Source of the DNA: Ruminococcus bicirculans (ex Wegman et al. 2014)
GTDB taxonomy: Bacteria > Bacillota > Clostridia > Oscillospirales > Ruminococcaceae
Assembly (NCBI RefSeq): GCF_000723465.1
Contig: NZ_HF545616.1
Coordinates: forward strand, 992,001 to 1,056,000
DNA: 64,000 nt
Reading direction: 5' to 3'
In this document: piece after piece, positions 43,223-52,094 of the stretch
Numbering within the stretch: position 1 is the first letter of the stretch
Layout of the letters: every line of letters starts with the position of its first letter
Translations under genes and position numbers: made by a program
Notes under the pieces: model-generated
Seen by the model: only the letters and a program-made list of their open reading frames with translations
Databases searched by the model: none
What the model was told of the DNA's origin: nothing

Positions 43223-44866
43223 ATGAAAACAACAAACTATCTCGCCGGACTAGCGGCAATAACAATGACATTCACAGGCGTGGCTGCTCCAATATCAGCT
43301 TATGCCGATGATATCTCGACGTCTGCAAGCATAGACTATGCAACATATGGCGACTTTGTGTATATCATAAAAGCTGATAAAACAGCCGAGATAGTAGAGT
43401 ATAACGGCACAGATGAAAACGTTGTTATCCCTGCTGAACTCAATGGGTATACGATAACAGGTATAAGCGGTTGGTCGGGTAAACCTACAAATTCTCACCC
43501 TTTGGGTGTCATAACTGGTGCTTTTAAGAACAACAAGACCATTAAAACCGTAGTCATTCCTGATACAGTAAAATATATAGACGATGAAAGCTTTTATGGC
43601 TGCACAGCCCTTGAAAGCGTGATGTTTGGCAACGGTGTTGAAGAAATAGGCGATTATGCCTTTGAAAACTGCACTTCACTTTCCAAGGTATACATCCCTG
43701 TAAGCGTAAAGAAAATAGGCGCTGAGGCTTTTGGTTATACTTTCGGCTCAGAACTTACACTTAATAAAAACTTCTCAATGACCTGCTCTAAGGATAGCGC
43801 CGCTGAAAAGTATGCAAAAGAAAATGGTATCACATATGACACATATCAGGTAAAAATTGATGAGCTTGCCGTTTCAGGTATTAAGGACAAAGAGTACACA
43901 GGTAAGCCTGTTACGCAAAATATAGTTATCAAAAATGGCAATGTCGTCCTTGATGATGGTACTGACTATACTGTTACTTATTCTGCAAACACAAAGGTGG
44001 GTACTGTTGAAGTCACCATAACAGGAACAGGTTCATATATCGGCGAGATAAAGTCAAGCTTTGATATACTGCCTGCAAAACAGCAGATACAGAAGCTTGA
44101 AACACGCTTCAAAGGCTTTTTCATAGACTGGGCGCAGAAAGGCTCTGCAACAGGATATGAGATAGAATATAGCACAAATGCTGATTTTAAGGACAGCACG
44201 GTTAAAAAGCTTACCGCAAACAAACCTGATACTCTCACCATAAGCGGTCTGACAGCAGGAAATAAATATTATGTTCGTGTACGTTCCTACACAAACGTTG
44301 GCGAAAATGTATACTATGGAGCATGGTCAGACAGCAAAAATATTACCACTGCAAAGTATGACATTACAAAGTCAGCTATCTCAGGCATTTCTACAAAGAC
44401 ATACACAGGAAAGAATATCACGCAGAGCGTAAAGGTAAAATACAACGGCAAGACGCTTAAAAGCGGCACAGATTACACAGTTTCATATTCAAACAACAAA
44501 AAGGTAGGAACAGCCACAGTAAAGATAACAGGCAAAGGACAATACGGCGGAACTGTCAGCAAGACATTCAAGATAAACCCTGCCAAGCAGAAGATACAGA
44601 AGCTCACAGCGAAGTCAAAGGCTTTCTTTATTGATTGGGCGCAGAAAGGCTCTGCAACAGGTTATGAGGTGCAGTACGCCACAAACTCTAAGTTTACAGG
44701 CGCAAAGAAGCTTGATGTTGCAAACAACAAGACCGACAAAATGACGATCTCAAAGCTTTCGGCAAATAAGAAATACTATGTTAAGGTACGTTCCTATACG
44801 CTTGTAAAGGGTACTAAATATTTTGGAGAATGGTCGGCTGTTAAGAGTGTGACAACGAAGAAGTAG
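43223..44866 (+). CDS. Secreted surface protein: leucine-rich (BspA-like) and Fn3-type repeats
   Basis: 547 aa. Signal peptide ending in ISAYADD (residue about 29). LRR_5 repeats cover residues 60-175 (GVITGAFKNNKTIKTVVIPD; VEEIGDYAFENCTSLSKVYI). Two about 165-residue units follow, each with a strand-rich EYTGKPVTQNIVIKN-type module and a fibronectin III-like module containing FFIDWAQKGSATGYE. No cell-wall sorting signal. Such proteins bind host or neighbour surfaces. Intact, with AAAAGGAG at the start. Confidence 0.85.
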   Translation: MKTTNYLAGLAAITMTFTGVAAPISAYADDISTSASIDYATYGDFVYIIKADKTAEIVEYNGTDENVVIPAELNGYTITGISGWSGKPTNSHPLGVITGAFKNNKTIKTVVIPDTVKYIDDESFYGCTALESVMFGNGVEEIGDYAFENCTSLSKVYIPVSVKKIGAEAFGYTFGSELTLNKNFSMTCSKDSAAEKYAKENGITYDTYQVKIDELAVSGIKDKEYTGKPVTQNIVIKNGNVVLDDGTDYTVTYSANTKVGTVEVTITGTGSYIGEIKSSFDILPAKQQIQKLETRFKGFFIDWAQKGSATGYEIEYSTNADFKDSTVKKLTANKPDTLTISGLTAGNKYYVRVRSYTNVGENVYYGAWSDSKNITTAKYDITKSAISGISTKTYTGKNITQSVKVKYNGKTLKSGTDYTVSYSNNKKVGTATVKITGKGQYGGTVSKTFKINPAKQKIQKLTAKSKAFFIDWAQKGSATGYEVQYATNSKFTGAKKLDVANNKTDKMTISKLSANKKYYVKVRSYTLVKGTKYFGEWSAVKSVTTKK

Positions 44867-44956
44867 TATGCTTATAAACCGCAACCAAAATATGCTTTGT
44901 CTTGATGAATTTGATATACTTGAACTGCGTGAAAATGCAGATGAGTGTGATTAAAT

Positions 44957-45223
44957 GGTGTTACTGAAACTATAAATGGATGTATAAAAGCAATTGCACG
45001 AGACGGGAAAGGTTATTCATTTGAAATTCTAAGAGGAAAGGTTCTTTATGGTCAAGCCTATAAAACCAAAGCCATTTTTTCGTATAATAAATTTTCTCCG
45101 ACAATACACTATGTAACTGACCCTTCGACCCGCTCGTCATTAAATATGATTCAAAATCTTATGGATTCGTACAAACAGATATCAGGAGCTGATATTGATA
45201 GGTTAAAATTAGGACTGTTCTGA
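44957..45223 (+). pseudogene. C-terminal gene fragment within a repeated segment
   Basis: 89 codons without a start: GVTETINGCIKAIARDGKGY, ILRGKVLYGQAYKTKAIF, SLNMIQNLMDSYKQISGADI. The last 20 codons and the terminator recur at 56044. Family not recognised. Confidence 0.5.
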
Positions 45224-45439
45224 ATAGAATAAGCTGCCACAGATTTTTTCTGTAGCAGCTTATTTTTTGTTTATGCTATTCCTTCTTGCGAAGATATCCA
45301 TCATCATCATATTTCTTAGCTATATGCTGTGCAGCTTGCTAATCGCCCCATTTGTCTACAGCCTTATCCCAAATTGTCATATATTACAACCTGTTTTCTG
45401 AAAAAGTTTACATTTATCAACACGGAAGTTGAAATAGCC
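45161..45439 (+). repeat. About 280-bp direct repeat, left copy
   Basis: Near-identical to 56044-56319. Contains the end of a gene, the AATAAGCTGC/GCAGCTTATT terminator (45228-45268), a tiny reverse ORF and the end ACACGGAAGTTGAAATAGCC. A short inverted copy of that end lies at 51826-51858. Confidence 0.85.
45228..45268 (+). terminator. Terminator in the left 280-bp repeat
   Basis: AATAAGCTGC-C-ACAG stem with CTGT-A-GCAGCTTATT, six T's following. Confidence 0.8.
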
Positions 45440-45461
45440 GAAATATGGGATCATTCAAAGC

Positions 45462-45640
45462 ATGAACAGTGCCGGCGGAAGATGTCATGATAATGCACGC
45501 TGTGAAAGTATGTGGGGAATCTGCACCGCCAACGGCGGGCTGCCTCCGTCAACCCGAAGAAAGCTCTACTATGATCATATCTTTCTCGTTGCATAATTCT
45601 TGTTCGAATAAAATGTGTCAAGTGATATTGACAAAACCAG
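45462..45640 (+). pseudogene. Transposase scrap plus 122-bp inverted-repeat arm
   Basis: MNSAGGRCHDNARCESMWG resembles the conserved end region of IS3-type OrfB (CxDNAxxES). It fuses to GGLPPSTRRKLYYDHIFLVA-stop. Segment 45518-45639 is repeated in inverse orientation at 47228-47349. Confidence 0.55.
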
Positions 45641-45670
45641 GTAGAACTTGTCCGGCAATTTTAACGCAGT

Positions 45671-45994
45671 AAACCGCATCATGACAAGTACAAGTCCCTT
45701 TCAGCACGGAAACAAAAAGATTATGCAAAGAAAAACGCTCCTGTACTGGAAAAGTACAAGAGCGTTGGAAGTCAGTTAAAATTATTGTATCCGGACGGCA
45801 GATTTCCGTCAGAAATGGTGCTTGACCGTCAAAGGCAGGCGTTGTATGAGGAACGGGAAAAACTTTATGAAGAATACCGCTACCTCAAAAAAGAATATGC
45901 TGATTTGGACAAGGCAAGTCAGACGATTGACGATTATCTTGAAGATTTGCGTAATGAGCCTGAACATAAAAGGAAGAAGGGTGAGTTAGAATAG
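45671..45994 (+). pseudogene. Relaxase (mobilization) C-terminal remnant
   Basis: 107 codons: HHDKYKSLSARKQKDYAKKN, then YPDGRFPSEMVLDRQRQALY and the coiled coil EEREKLYEEYRYLKKEYADL. This is the tail of relaxases on clostridial conjugative/mobilizable elements. It lacks the catalytic HUH domain. Debris of a former mobile element. Confidence 0.7.
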
Positions 45995-46030
45995 CCGTGC
46001 AAACTGGAATTTGACGCTCTATTAATGCTA

Positions 46031-46663
46031 TTAAACCCAATCAATAGCATTCTTTACAAGTTTGACAAATGGTTCACAGGTCAGATTTTGGGTAGTGTGT
46101 GCAGGAACGATACAGCAGATTTTTCCCTTGCCATAGGTGTGAATCCATACAGCAGGCTGAACGCCGTTCTTTGAAACGGTTTCTGCAAGAATCGTTGTAT
46201 CAGCATTCGGAATCATTTTCATTACATAATGTTCGTCAAAATCAGGGAATGTGAATTTGCCAATGCCTTCAATAATCGGATGTTCTGCTATCGGTTTTAC
46301 AGTAAGCGGACATTGTTCGGGATGAGTGATAAAGTTACTTCTTACAACATTTGTGAGGATTGCGTGATTTTCTGTGTAATCAGTAAGTGATGCGTGAAGC
46401 ATAATCGTTCCCATACCATTCTGAACATCATTCAGAAATTTCTCCGTCCATTTTTCATCACACCAGATTGGAGTAGGAATCTGATCATTTTCAATAGGAT
46501 CTTTGAAAGACAAAAACAAATCAAACTGCCCGTTGAAATAATCATTTGGCTTCTTTGTGAATGTTACTTCATAATCTGCGTTAAAAAGATAGTCCATCAT
46601 AGGCTTGATGGAATCATCGTGATGCCAGTAATCGTGTACCAAAACAAATACTTTTTTACTCAT
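46031..46663 (-). CDS. ThuA-like (glutamine amidotransferase-fold) protein
   Basis: 210 aa: VFVLVHDYWHHDDSIKPMMD start, GMGTIMLHASLTDY, HPIIEGIGKFTFPDFDEHYV and WIHTYGKGKICCIVPAHTTQ are ThuA-type blocks. ThuA-like proteins act in trehalose or other sugar use, often as 3-ketoglycoside-related enzymes; the exact substrate cannot be told. Lies alone between inverted repeats with the ribbon-helix-helix gene. Confidence 0.8.
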   Translation of the reverse strand: MSKKVFVLVHDYWHHDDSIKPMMDYLFNADYEVTFTKKPNDYFNGQFDLFLSFKDPIENDQIPTPIWCDEKWTEKFLNDVQNGMGTIMLHASLTDYTENHAILTNVVRSNFITHPEQCPLTVKPIAEHPIIEGIGKFTFPDFDEHYVMKMIPNADTTILAETVSKNGVQPAVWIHTYGKGKICCIVPAHTTQNLTCEPFVKLVKNAIDWV

Positions 46664-46746
46664 AAGTTATACGTCCTTTCATCACCATTTTATGGCTACG
46701 TTTCTGTGAATTCTCATTTTTTAGATGTGCGTTAAATTCCGATTTG

Positions 46747-46959
46747 TCAATCTATTTCATTTTCCGCTTCCGGCTTATAGTTCTTTTCAATATATTCCTC
46801 TACAGCCTTGATAAACATCTGATTCATGCTCATGCCCATTTCAGCAGCGATAGTTTTCAGTTTTTCACGCTGTCCCTTTGGAACACGAATCTTGATGTCA
46901 TCAAGGTTTGTTTTCACATACTTTGCCGTAATCGCTTTTCGTTTTTCGTTATAGTACAT
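46747..46959 (-). CDS. Ribbon-helix-helix DNA-binding protein
   Basis: 70 aa from MYYNEKRKAITA behind GAAAGGATTG. DIKIRVPKGQREKLKTIAAE, MGMSMNQMFIKAVEEYIEKN is an Arc/MetJ-type RHH domain of the kind used by antitoxins and small repressors. A TATTGTACCCA motif lies at its own start and at that of the neighbouring + strand gene. Confidence 0.85.
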   Translation of the reverse strand: MYYNEKRKAITAKYVKTNLDDIKIRVPKGQREKLKTIAAEMGMSMNQMFIKAVEEYIEKNYKPEAENEID

Positions 46960-46975
46960 AGAAATCAATCCTTTC

Positions 46976-47024
46976 ATATTGTACCCATTACTATAATTAT
47001 ACTATCTTAGAAGCTTTTTGTCAA
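46976..47024 (-). promoter_or_regulatory. RHH gene promoter with candidate operator
   Basis: Reverse strand TTGACA (47019-47024), 17 bp, TATAAT (46996-47001). The motif TATTGTACCCA (46977-46987 on the + strand) covers the transcription start, suiting autoregulation. Confidence 0.6.
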
Positions 47025-47079
47025 TTCATCTTATAAAAATTGTCCGGATTTTTTCAGAGAACTTTGTACGCATTGCGGC

Positions 47080-47127
47080 TTGAAAAAACAAGTGCAATGA
47101 TATATAATAGTATTGTACCCAATATTA
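47080..47127 (+). promoter_or_regulatory. Second promoter with the same candidate operator
   Basis: TTGAAA (47080-47085), 17 bp, TATAAT (47103-47108), then TATTGTACCCA at 47111-47121, the same distance from the -10 as in the RHH promoter. Confidence 0.55.
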
Positions 47128-47151
47128 AAACATGAAAGGAGTTTTTCAAAA

Positions 47152-47292
47152 ATGATTCAAAAAATAATTCCCATTGCAGCAAGTATTACTTTGATAGGCT
47201 CAGCAAGTCTGACAGCCTATGCCGATATGGTTTTGTCAATATCACTTGACACATTTTATACGAACAAGAATTATGCAACGAGAAAGATATGA
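47152..47292 (+). pseudogene. Signal-peptide stub of a secreted protein
   Basis: MIQKIIPIAASITLIGSASL-TAYAD is a clean signal peptide with AAAGGAG upstream, but at about 47228 the sequence passes into the inverted-repeat arm and stops at 47292. The mature protein was lost by a rearrangement. Confidence 0.65.
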
Positions 47293-47349
47293 TCATAGTA
47301 GAGCTTTCTTCGGTCTGCCGGAGGCAACCCACCGTTGGCGGTGCAGATT
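47228..47349 (-). repeat. 122-bp inverted-repeat arm (partner of 45518-45639)
   Basis: Reverse complement of the left arm with few mismatches. The two arms enclose the relaxase scrap, ThuA-like and RHH genes, a 1.6-kb segment that could invert by homologous recombination. Confidence 0.8.
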
Positions 47350-47495
47350 GTTCCGGAACCTTCGGACAAGATCTCATCAATAATCTGAGTTGTATTATTA
47401 AGGTGTTCTTTTCTCTGCTTGCAGATTTTGTCATACTCTCTTAAATCTGATATCTTTTTATCAAGTTTAGCTATTTCATCAGCCCGACAGGACAT
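47350..47495 (-). pseudogene. Serine recombinase C-terminal remnant
   Basis: KLDKKISDLREYDKICKQRK and NNTTQIIDEILSEG match the coiled-coil end of the recombinase at 11134-12726 almost residue for residue. Only about 45 codons remain before the inverted-repeat arm. Confidence 0.8.
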
Positions 47496-48432
47496 TTGTG
47501 TCAGAATGTATATTTCTCATTGAATTACGCTCCGCACTGCGATAGTATTTTCTGTAATTTATCGGCGTAACGCCGTACAGCTTTTTGAATCTGCGGCAGA
47601 AATAGCCGATGTTCTCAAATCCCGTTTCCTGTGCTATGGTGCAAACGCTGTTTTCGGTATCAACAAGCAGTTTTGACGCACGTTTCAGTCTGTATTCCAC
47701 AACGTAATTTATCGGCGAAGTGTGCAGGTATGTCCTGAAAATATTGAGAACACTGCTTTTGCTTATAAGAACTGTTCCTGCAATATCATCAAGTGTTATC
47801 TGACCGCTGTAATTATCATGAATATACTGCATCATTATCTGAAGCTTAGCCTGCGTCTGTGCGGAATGCCCGGACACGGGGCCGCAGTCTGTTATCTGTA
47901 TGCTTTCATATAACAGGCGCCATAGTTTCAGCAGCAGTTCTACCGTTTCCATTTCAGAAGCCGTGCCAGAACCCTGCACAGCAAATACCGACCTCATTGT
48001 TTCGATAATGCTGTGGTGCGCTGTTTCTTCGGCGGAAAAAATCACACATTCGGTAGTTGATTCAATTATCGGTCTGATGTATCTGCTGTATATCAGACTG
48101 CCCTGCGGCGCAAGCAGAACAGGTGAAAAAACAATGTTCGGAATAATGGCGCTGTCTTCTGCTTCAAACCTGTGTATCACCTGAGAATTTATAAAGATCC
48201 CATCGCCCGAGCTTAGAACATACCTGTTTCCACCCACCAGAAAATCAGCCTTGCCATGCTGTACATAAACAAATTCGACCTCTGGGTGCCAGTGCCAGTC
48301 GATACAGTGAAAATCGAAATCCCAGATGTCCTCATAATAGTAGCTGAACGGATATTCTTCGCTGCCGTGACTTGCAGTTTCACGTAAGGTTTCGTCCGTT
48401 GTGATCCTGTCCTTTTTGATTGCATTTCCCAT
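47479..48432 (-). CDS. AraC-family transcriptional regulator with cupin sensor
   Basis: 317 aa. Cupin-type N-domain (HWHPEVEFVYVQHGKADFLV, INSQVIHRFEA) and C-terminal double helix-turn-helix (about 205-300: ITLDDIAGTVLISKSSVLNI; ENIGYFCRRFKKLYGVTPIN). The last about 15 residues read into the recombinase remnant, so the native end was probably replaced. It diverges from the MFS gene, which it likely controls. Confidence 0.88.
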   Translation of the reverse strand: MGNAIKKDRITTDETLRETASHGSEEYPFSYYYEDIWDFDFHCIDWHWHPEVEFVYVQHGKADFLVGGNRYVLSSGDGIFINSQVIHRFEAEDSAIIPNIVFSPVLLAPQGSLIYSRYIRPIIESTTECVIFSAEETAHHSIIETMRSVFAVQGSGTASEMETVELLLKLWRLLYESIQITDCGPVSGHSAQTQAKLQIMMQYIHDNYSGQITLDDIAGTVLISKSSVLNIFRTYLHTSPINYVVEYRLKRASKLLVDTENSVCTIAQETGFENIGYFCRRFKKLYGVTPINYRKYYRSAERNSMRNIHSDTNVLSG

Positions 48433-48543
48433 GTTCTCACCCTATTTACGATATTGTGTAATAAAAATGTGATTTTGTGTATTGAAATGTTACGACATTT
48501 ACTATATAATCTAATTGTATCATTTGTAAAGGAGTTTGTCAAT

Positions 48544-49728
48544 ATGGCTGTAAATTACAGAAAAACACTTATATCCTGCTATCTTGGATTCATCACACAG
48601 GCAATAGCGGCTAATTTCGCTCCGCTTCTATTTCTCACATTTCATAATGGCTATGGTATTCCGTTTGGAAAAATCGCCCTTATCTCGTCGGTATTTTTTG
48701 TTACTCAGCTTATCATAGATGTGCTGTGTGCACGTTTCGCCGACAAGATCGGCTATCGGAAATGCGTTATCGGTTCGCAGGTGTTTTCTGCGCTGGGACT
48801 TATCGGGCTTGCTTTTCTGCCAGAACTGCTTCCCGATCCGTTTTCAGGAATAATTATAAGCACGGTCATATATGCAATGGGAAGCGGTCTGACCGAGGTA
48901 CTTGTAAGCCCGATAGTTGAAGCCTGCCCGTTTGAGCACAAAGAAGCTGCAATGAGCCTGCTGCATTCATTCTACTGCTGGGGTTCGGTCGGAGTCATAC
49001 TCATTTCAACACTGTTTTTTACTGTTTTCGGCATAGAAAACTGGAAGTGGCTATCTTGTATCTGGGCGATAATTCCGCTGGTGAATGTTTACAATTTTTC
49101 AGTATGTCCCATTGCACACCCCGTCGAGGACGGCGAGGGAATGCGTATCCGTGACCTGCTCAGAGTACCGCTGTTCTGGCTTGCGATACTGCTTATGGTT
49201 TGTGCGGGAGCCTCGGAGCTTTCAATGGCGCAGTGGGCGTCGGCATTTGCAGAATCCGCTCTCGGACTGACTAAATCAGTCGGAGATATTGCAGGTCCGT
49301 GTATGTTTGCGGTGACGATGGGCATAAGCCGTACACTTTACGGGAAGTACGGCGAAAAGATCGATCTTATGAAATTCATGATAGGCTCGGCGCTGCTGTG
49401 TCTGATCTGTTACATCACTGCATCCCTGTCGGGAATACCTGTAATCGGACTTCTAGGCTGCATAGTGTGCGGATTCTCGGTAGGTATCATGTGGCCCGGT
49501 TCTATAAGCATCTGTTCGGGAAAAATACCCACCGGCGGAACTGCAATGTTTGCACTCCTCGCCATGGCTGGTGACCTTGGCGGAGCACTCGGTCCCGCTA
49601 TTGTAGGAAATATCACCCAGAGTGCAGGCGATGATATGCAGAAAGGTATGCTCGCAGGCTGCGCATTTCCCTTGATACTTATGATATCGCTCCTGCTGCT
49701 GAACAGAGTCAGACGCAGGAATAACTGA
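48544..49728 (+). CDS. MFS transporter
   Basis: 394 aa, twelve predicted helices. GIPFGKIALISSVFFVTQLI leads to the cytoplasmic loop CARFADKIGYRKCVIGSQ, an MFS signature between helices 2 and 3, and MSLLHSFYCWGSVGVILIST recalls sugar transporters of the FHS/FucP-like group. ATG behind AAAGGAG. Substrate unknown; the neighbouring AraC cupin regulator suggests a carbohydrate. Confidence 0.88.
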   Translation: MAVNYRKTLISCYLGFITQAIAANFAPLLFLTFHNGYGIPFGKIALISSVFFVTQLIIDVLCARFADKIGYRKCVIGSQVFSALGLIGLAFLPELLPDPFSGIIISTVIYAMGSGLTEVLVSPIVEACPFEHKEAAMSLLHSFYCWGSVGVILISTLFFTVFGIENWKWLSCIWAIIPLVNVYNFSVCPIAHPVEDGEGMRIRDLLRVPLFWLAILLMVCAGASELSMAQWASAFAESALGLTKSVGDIAGPCMFAVTMGISRTLYGKYGEKIDLMKFMIGSALLCLICYITASLSGIPVIGLLGCIVCGFSVGIMWPGSISICSGKIPTGGTAMFALLAMAGDLGGALGPAIVGNITQSAGDDMQKGMLAGCAFPLILMISLLLLNRVRRRNN

Positions 49729-49763
49729 TCGTATCCGGCAGGTTTATGCAAAGCTACAATAGG

Positions 49764-49799
49764 AAAAAGGCATCATGTATCCGGACATGATGCCTTTTT
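49764..49799. terminator. Bidirectional terminator between MFS and AraC genes
   Basis: AAAAAGGCATCATGT pairs with ACATGATGCCTTTTT around ATCCGG. Confidence 0.88.
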
Positions 49800-50460
49800 G
49801 TTTTTTTATACGGTGTCAGCGGTCAATTTACGAATTTCATAGAGCCTGTTCTATACTTCTGAACTGCGACGGAGTAATACTCTCGAACCTTTGGAAAATC
49901 TTGCAAAAATAACTGCTGTCACAGAAACCTGTTTCTCCAGCTATCTGATCGATAGTTTTCTGCGTTTCCGCCAGAAGCATTTTAGCCGCCTGTATATTGC
50001 GTTTTGTGATATATTCCATCGGTCGGCAGTTCAAGGTCTGCCTGAATAATCTGCACAAATGCTGCGAAGAAACGCCTGCGGCTTTACTTATGGATTCAAG
50101 ACCGGGCTGTTTCATATAGTTTTCGTCAATATATGCGATCGCCTTTGTCACTGCAGGGGCGATTTGTACACTGCCTTTTACTTTCGCCGCAAGACGGCTC
50201 AATTCAATGAAAAAGCTGTACAGATAGCCCGACGCTCTGAAATTTCCGTCAACCTTGTCAGACAGGAGTGCCTCGTGCATACATCTGAAACAGTGGTCAA
50301 GATATGTAATTTCTTCCTTTGGAAGGGGAAAGATTTTTGGCTTGTCAAAGCCGAGTGCTTTAAGCATATCAGGGCAGGACTTTCCTGATGGTTTTATCCA
50401 ATGCGTATCCCAGGATTCGTCCGTTGAATAATACTCATGCGGACAGCCGGCAGGGATAAA

Positions 50461-50486
50461 GAATGCGGTGTACGGTTTTATTATAT
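50461..50486 (+). repeat. 26-bp target duplication, left of IS481 copy 1
   Basis: Identical to 51546-51571, directly abutting the two ends of the element. Confidence 0.93.
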
Positions 50487-50602
50487 TGTAGTGCTACAAT
50501 AGATATTGGACAAAATTAAGAAAAAAGAAAAGAGAGATAGGCAAAAATCTGATAAAATAAAGTTACCACACAAATACAAATCAGAAAGGAAGCCTATCTC
50601 TC

Positions 50603-51535
50603 ATGAATAGTATAACACAAGATATGAAGTTTCGTCAATCCTTAATGAATTACGCAAAGAAATATGGAGTGAGCCGAGCGAGCAGAAAATACAATAAATC
50701 ACGTTCATATATATATTTCTGGCTGAAACGCTGGGACGGAAGTGTGGAGTCCCTCGCAGTTAAATCACGCCGACCGCATCATCATCCCAACGAGCATACC
50801 AAGGAAGAAATAGATCTTATCAAAAGGTATCACAAACGAAACCCAACGCTTGAGCTTCCCGAACTATGGCATCGTCTCAGAAAACAAGGGTATACACGCT
50901 GTCTTGAAAGTCTTTACAGGGTTATGAAAAAACTAGGAATGCTTCCGAAAAAGCCGAAGAAAGCGACGTATAAACCAAAGCCATACGAGCAGATGACATA
51001 CCCCGGAGAGCGTATTCAGGTGGACGTAAAGGTAGTTCCGAGAAAGTGTATAGCTGACCCAGAGATGAAGCTGTACCAATACACGGCGATCGATGAGTAT
51101 ACCAGGATAAGATTTTTATACGGATATGAGGAGCAAAGCACCTATTCTTCAGCAGACTTTGTAAAAAGGCTGGTGAAATGGTACAAACGCAGAGGAATAA
51201 CGGTGAAATGTATTCAGACCGACAATGGATTTGAATTTACTAACCGCTTTTCGCCAAGCAAAAGAGACAAGAAAACGCTGTTTGAGAATACGCTCTCACA
51301 ACTTGGCATTGAACACAAACTCATTCGTCCATATACGCCCAGGCACAATGGCAAAGTAGAGCGCAGTCACCGAGAAGATCACAACAAATTCTATTCGTGC
51401 CATAGGTTTTATTCCTGCGACGACTTAAACGTGCAGCTAGCTGCACGTTTAAGTCGAACAAACAACCGTCCTATGCGTCCCCTCAAATGGTTTTCGCCTA
51501 TCGAATTTCTTAATAATAGTGTCCAATATGATTGA
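50603..51535 (+). CDS. IS481-family DDE transposase, copy 1
   Basis: 310 aa. N-terminal HTH (MNYAKKYGVSRASRKYNKSR), then rve core with YTAIDEYTRIRFLYG (Asp), CIQTDNGFEFTNRF (Asp) and HNGKVERSHREDHNKFY (Glu). A perfect 36-bp palindrome (51421-51456) lies in its 3' part. Full length; protein identical to copy 2. Confidence 0.94.
   Translation: MNSITQDMKFRQSLMNYAKKYGVSRASRKYNKSRSYIYFWLKRWDGSVESLAVKSRRPHHHPNEHTKEEIDLIKRYHKRNPTLELPELWHRLRKQGYTRCLESLYRVMKKLGMLPKKPKKATYKPKPYEQMTYPGERIQVDVKVVPRKCIADPEMKLYQYTAIDEYTRIRFLYGYEEQSTYSSADFVKRLVKWYKRRGITVKCIQTDNGFEFTNRFSPSKRDKKTLFENTLSQLGIEHKLIRPYTPRHNGKVERSHREDHNKFYSCHRFYSCDDLNVQLAARLSRTNNRPMRPLKWFSPIEFLNNSVQYD
51421..51456. repeat. Perfect 36-bp palindrome inside the transposase gene
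   Basis: CGACTTAAACGTGCAGCT and its exact reverse complement adjoin without a spacer. Also at 58100-58135 in copy 2. Confidence 0.95.
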
Positions 51536-51545
51536 CAAACCTACA

Positions 51546-51571
51546 GAATGCGGTGTACGGTTTTATTATAT
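51546..51571 (+). repeat. 26-bp target duplication, right of IS481 copy 1
   Basis: See the left copy at 50461-50486. Confidence 0.93.
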
Positions 51572-51746
51572 GTTTCTCTCTGTTCATTATAAGTACGCCG
51601 CTGCCTTTTGTACAATAAAGAGCCTTTGCATAATTGTCGCCTTTGTCGCATTTAACATGATACTACCATTCGTTCAGCCCTACGCTCACCAAAAAGACGG
51701 GAAGACTGCTTTCTTTACTGATTATCGGATAATCGTAGAATTTCAA

Positions 51747-52094
51747 AATTAATTCACCGCCTGTGCTAAAATCGTTATATCTTAATAATATCATTCATTG
51801 ACTTGTATGTCAATAAGCGTTATAATTCGGCTATTTCAACTTCCGTGTTGATGTTAACAAGTATTTAACAATCAACTTATGTAAAATGAAATAATTTAGA
51901 ACGCAATATTTGTTCAGCTATACGAAAATCTTGTGCATATGAGAGAAATATGCAGAATATAGTGACTTTTGGTGTTATATGTTTTAAAATAATGTATGCA
52001 TAGATAAAAAAGTCTATTGCAAAAAAATGTGGTGAGTCCAATGAAGATGTGAATATTCATTATGCACAATTATCCGTTGCAATAATTGTGTTAT
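51747..52094. other. AT-rich intergenic stretch
   Basis: No convincing gene. Contains an inverted copy (51826-51858) of the end of the 280-bp repeat (TTCGGCTATTTCAACTTCCG), evidence of an earlier rearrangement. Confidence 0.5.

Larger units (their letters stand above)
50487..51545 (+). mobile_element. IS481-family insertion sequence, copy 1
   Basis: 1059 bp. Ends TGTAGTGCTACAATAGATAT-TGGACA and, inverted, TGTAGGTTTGTCAATCATAT-TGGACA: 5-bp perfect tip, gap, then ATATTGGACA shared. One transposase gene. Inserted in the sensor half of an AraC gene with a 26-bp duplication. The second copy (58011-59069) has the same length. Confidence 0.93.
49837..51746 (-). pseudogene. AraC-family regulator broken by IS481-type insertion and amber codon
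   Basis: Reading leftward from a TTG at 51746 behind GGCGGTGA: MKFYDYPIISKESSLPVFLV, SVGLNEW, TAG (51663-51665), then YHVKCDKGDNYAKALYCTKG up to the IS. Beyond the IS it continues HEYYSTDESWDTHWIKPSGK and the helix-turn-helix domain ISKAAGVSSQHLCRLFRQTL to the stop at 49837. The stretch from 50367 down (176 aa) remains open and contains the DNA-binding part. Confidence 0.85.

Noticed and set aside
43978-44241. Reverse ORF in the surface protein repeats
   Set aside because: Antisense shadow of the repeat module, also appearing in the second repeat in weaker form.
48726-49574. Additional + strand ORFs inside the MFS gene
   Set aside because: Out-of-frame shadows; the MFS frame has membrane helices, a ribosome site and a terminator.
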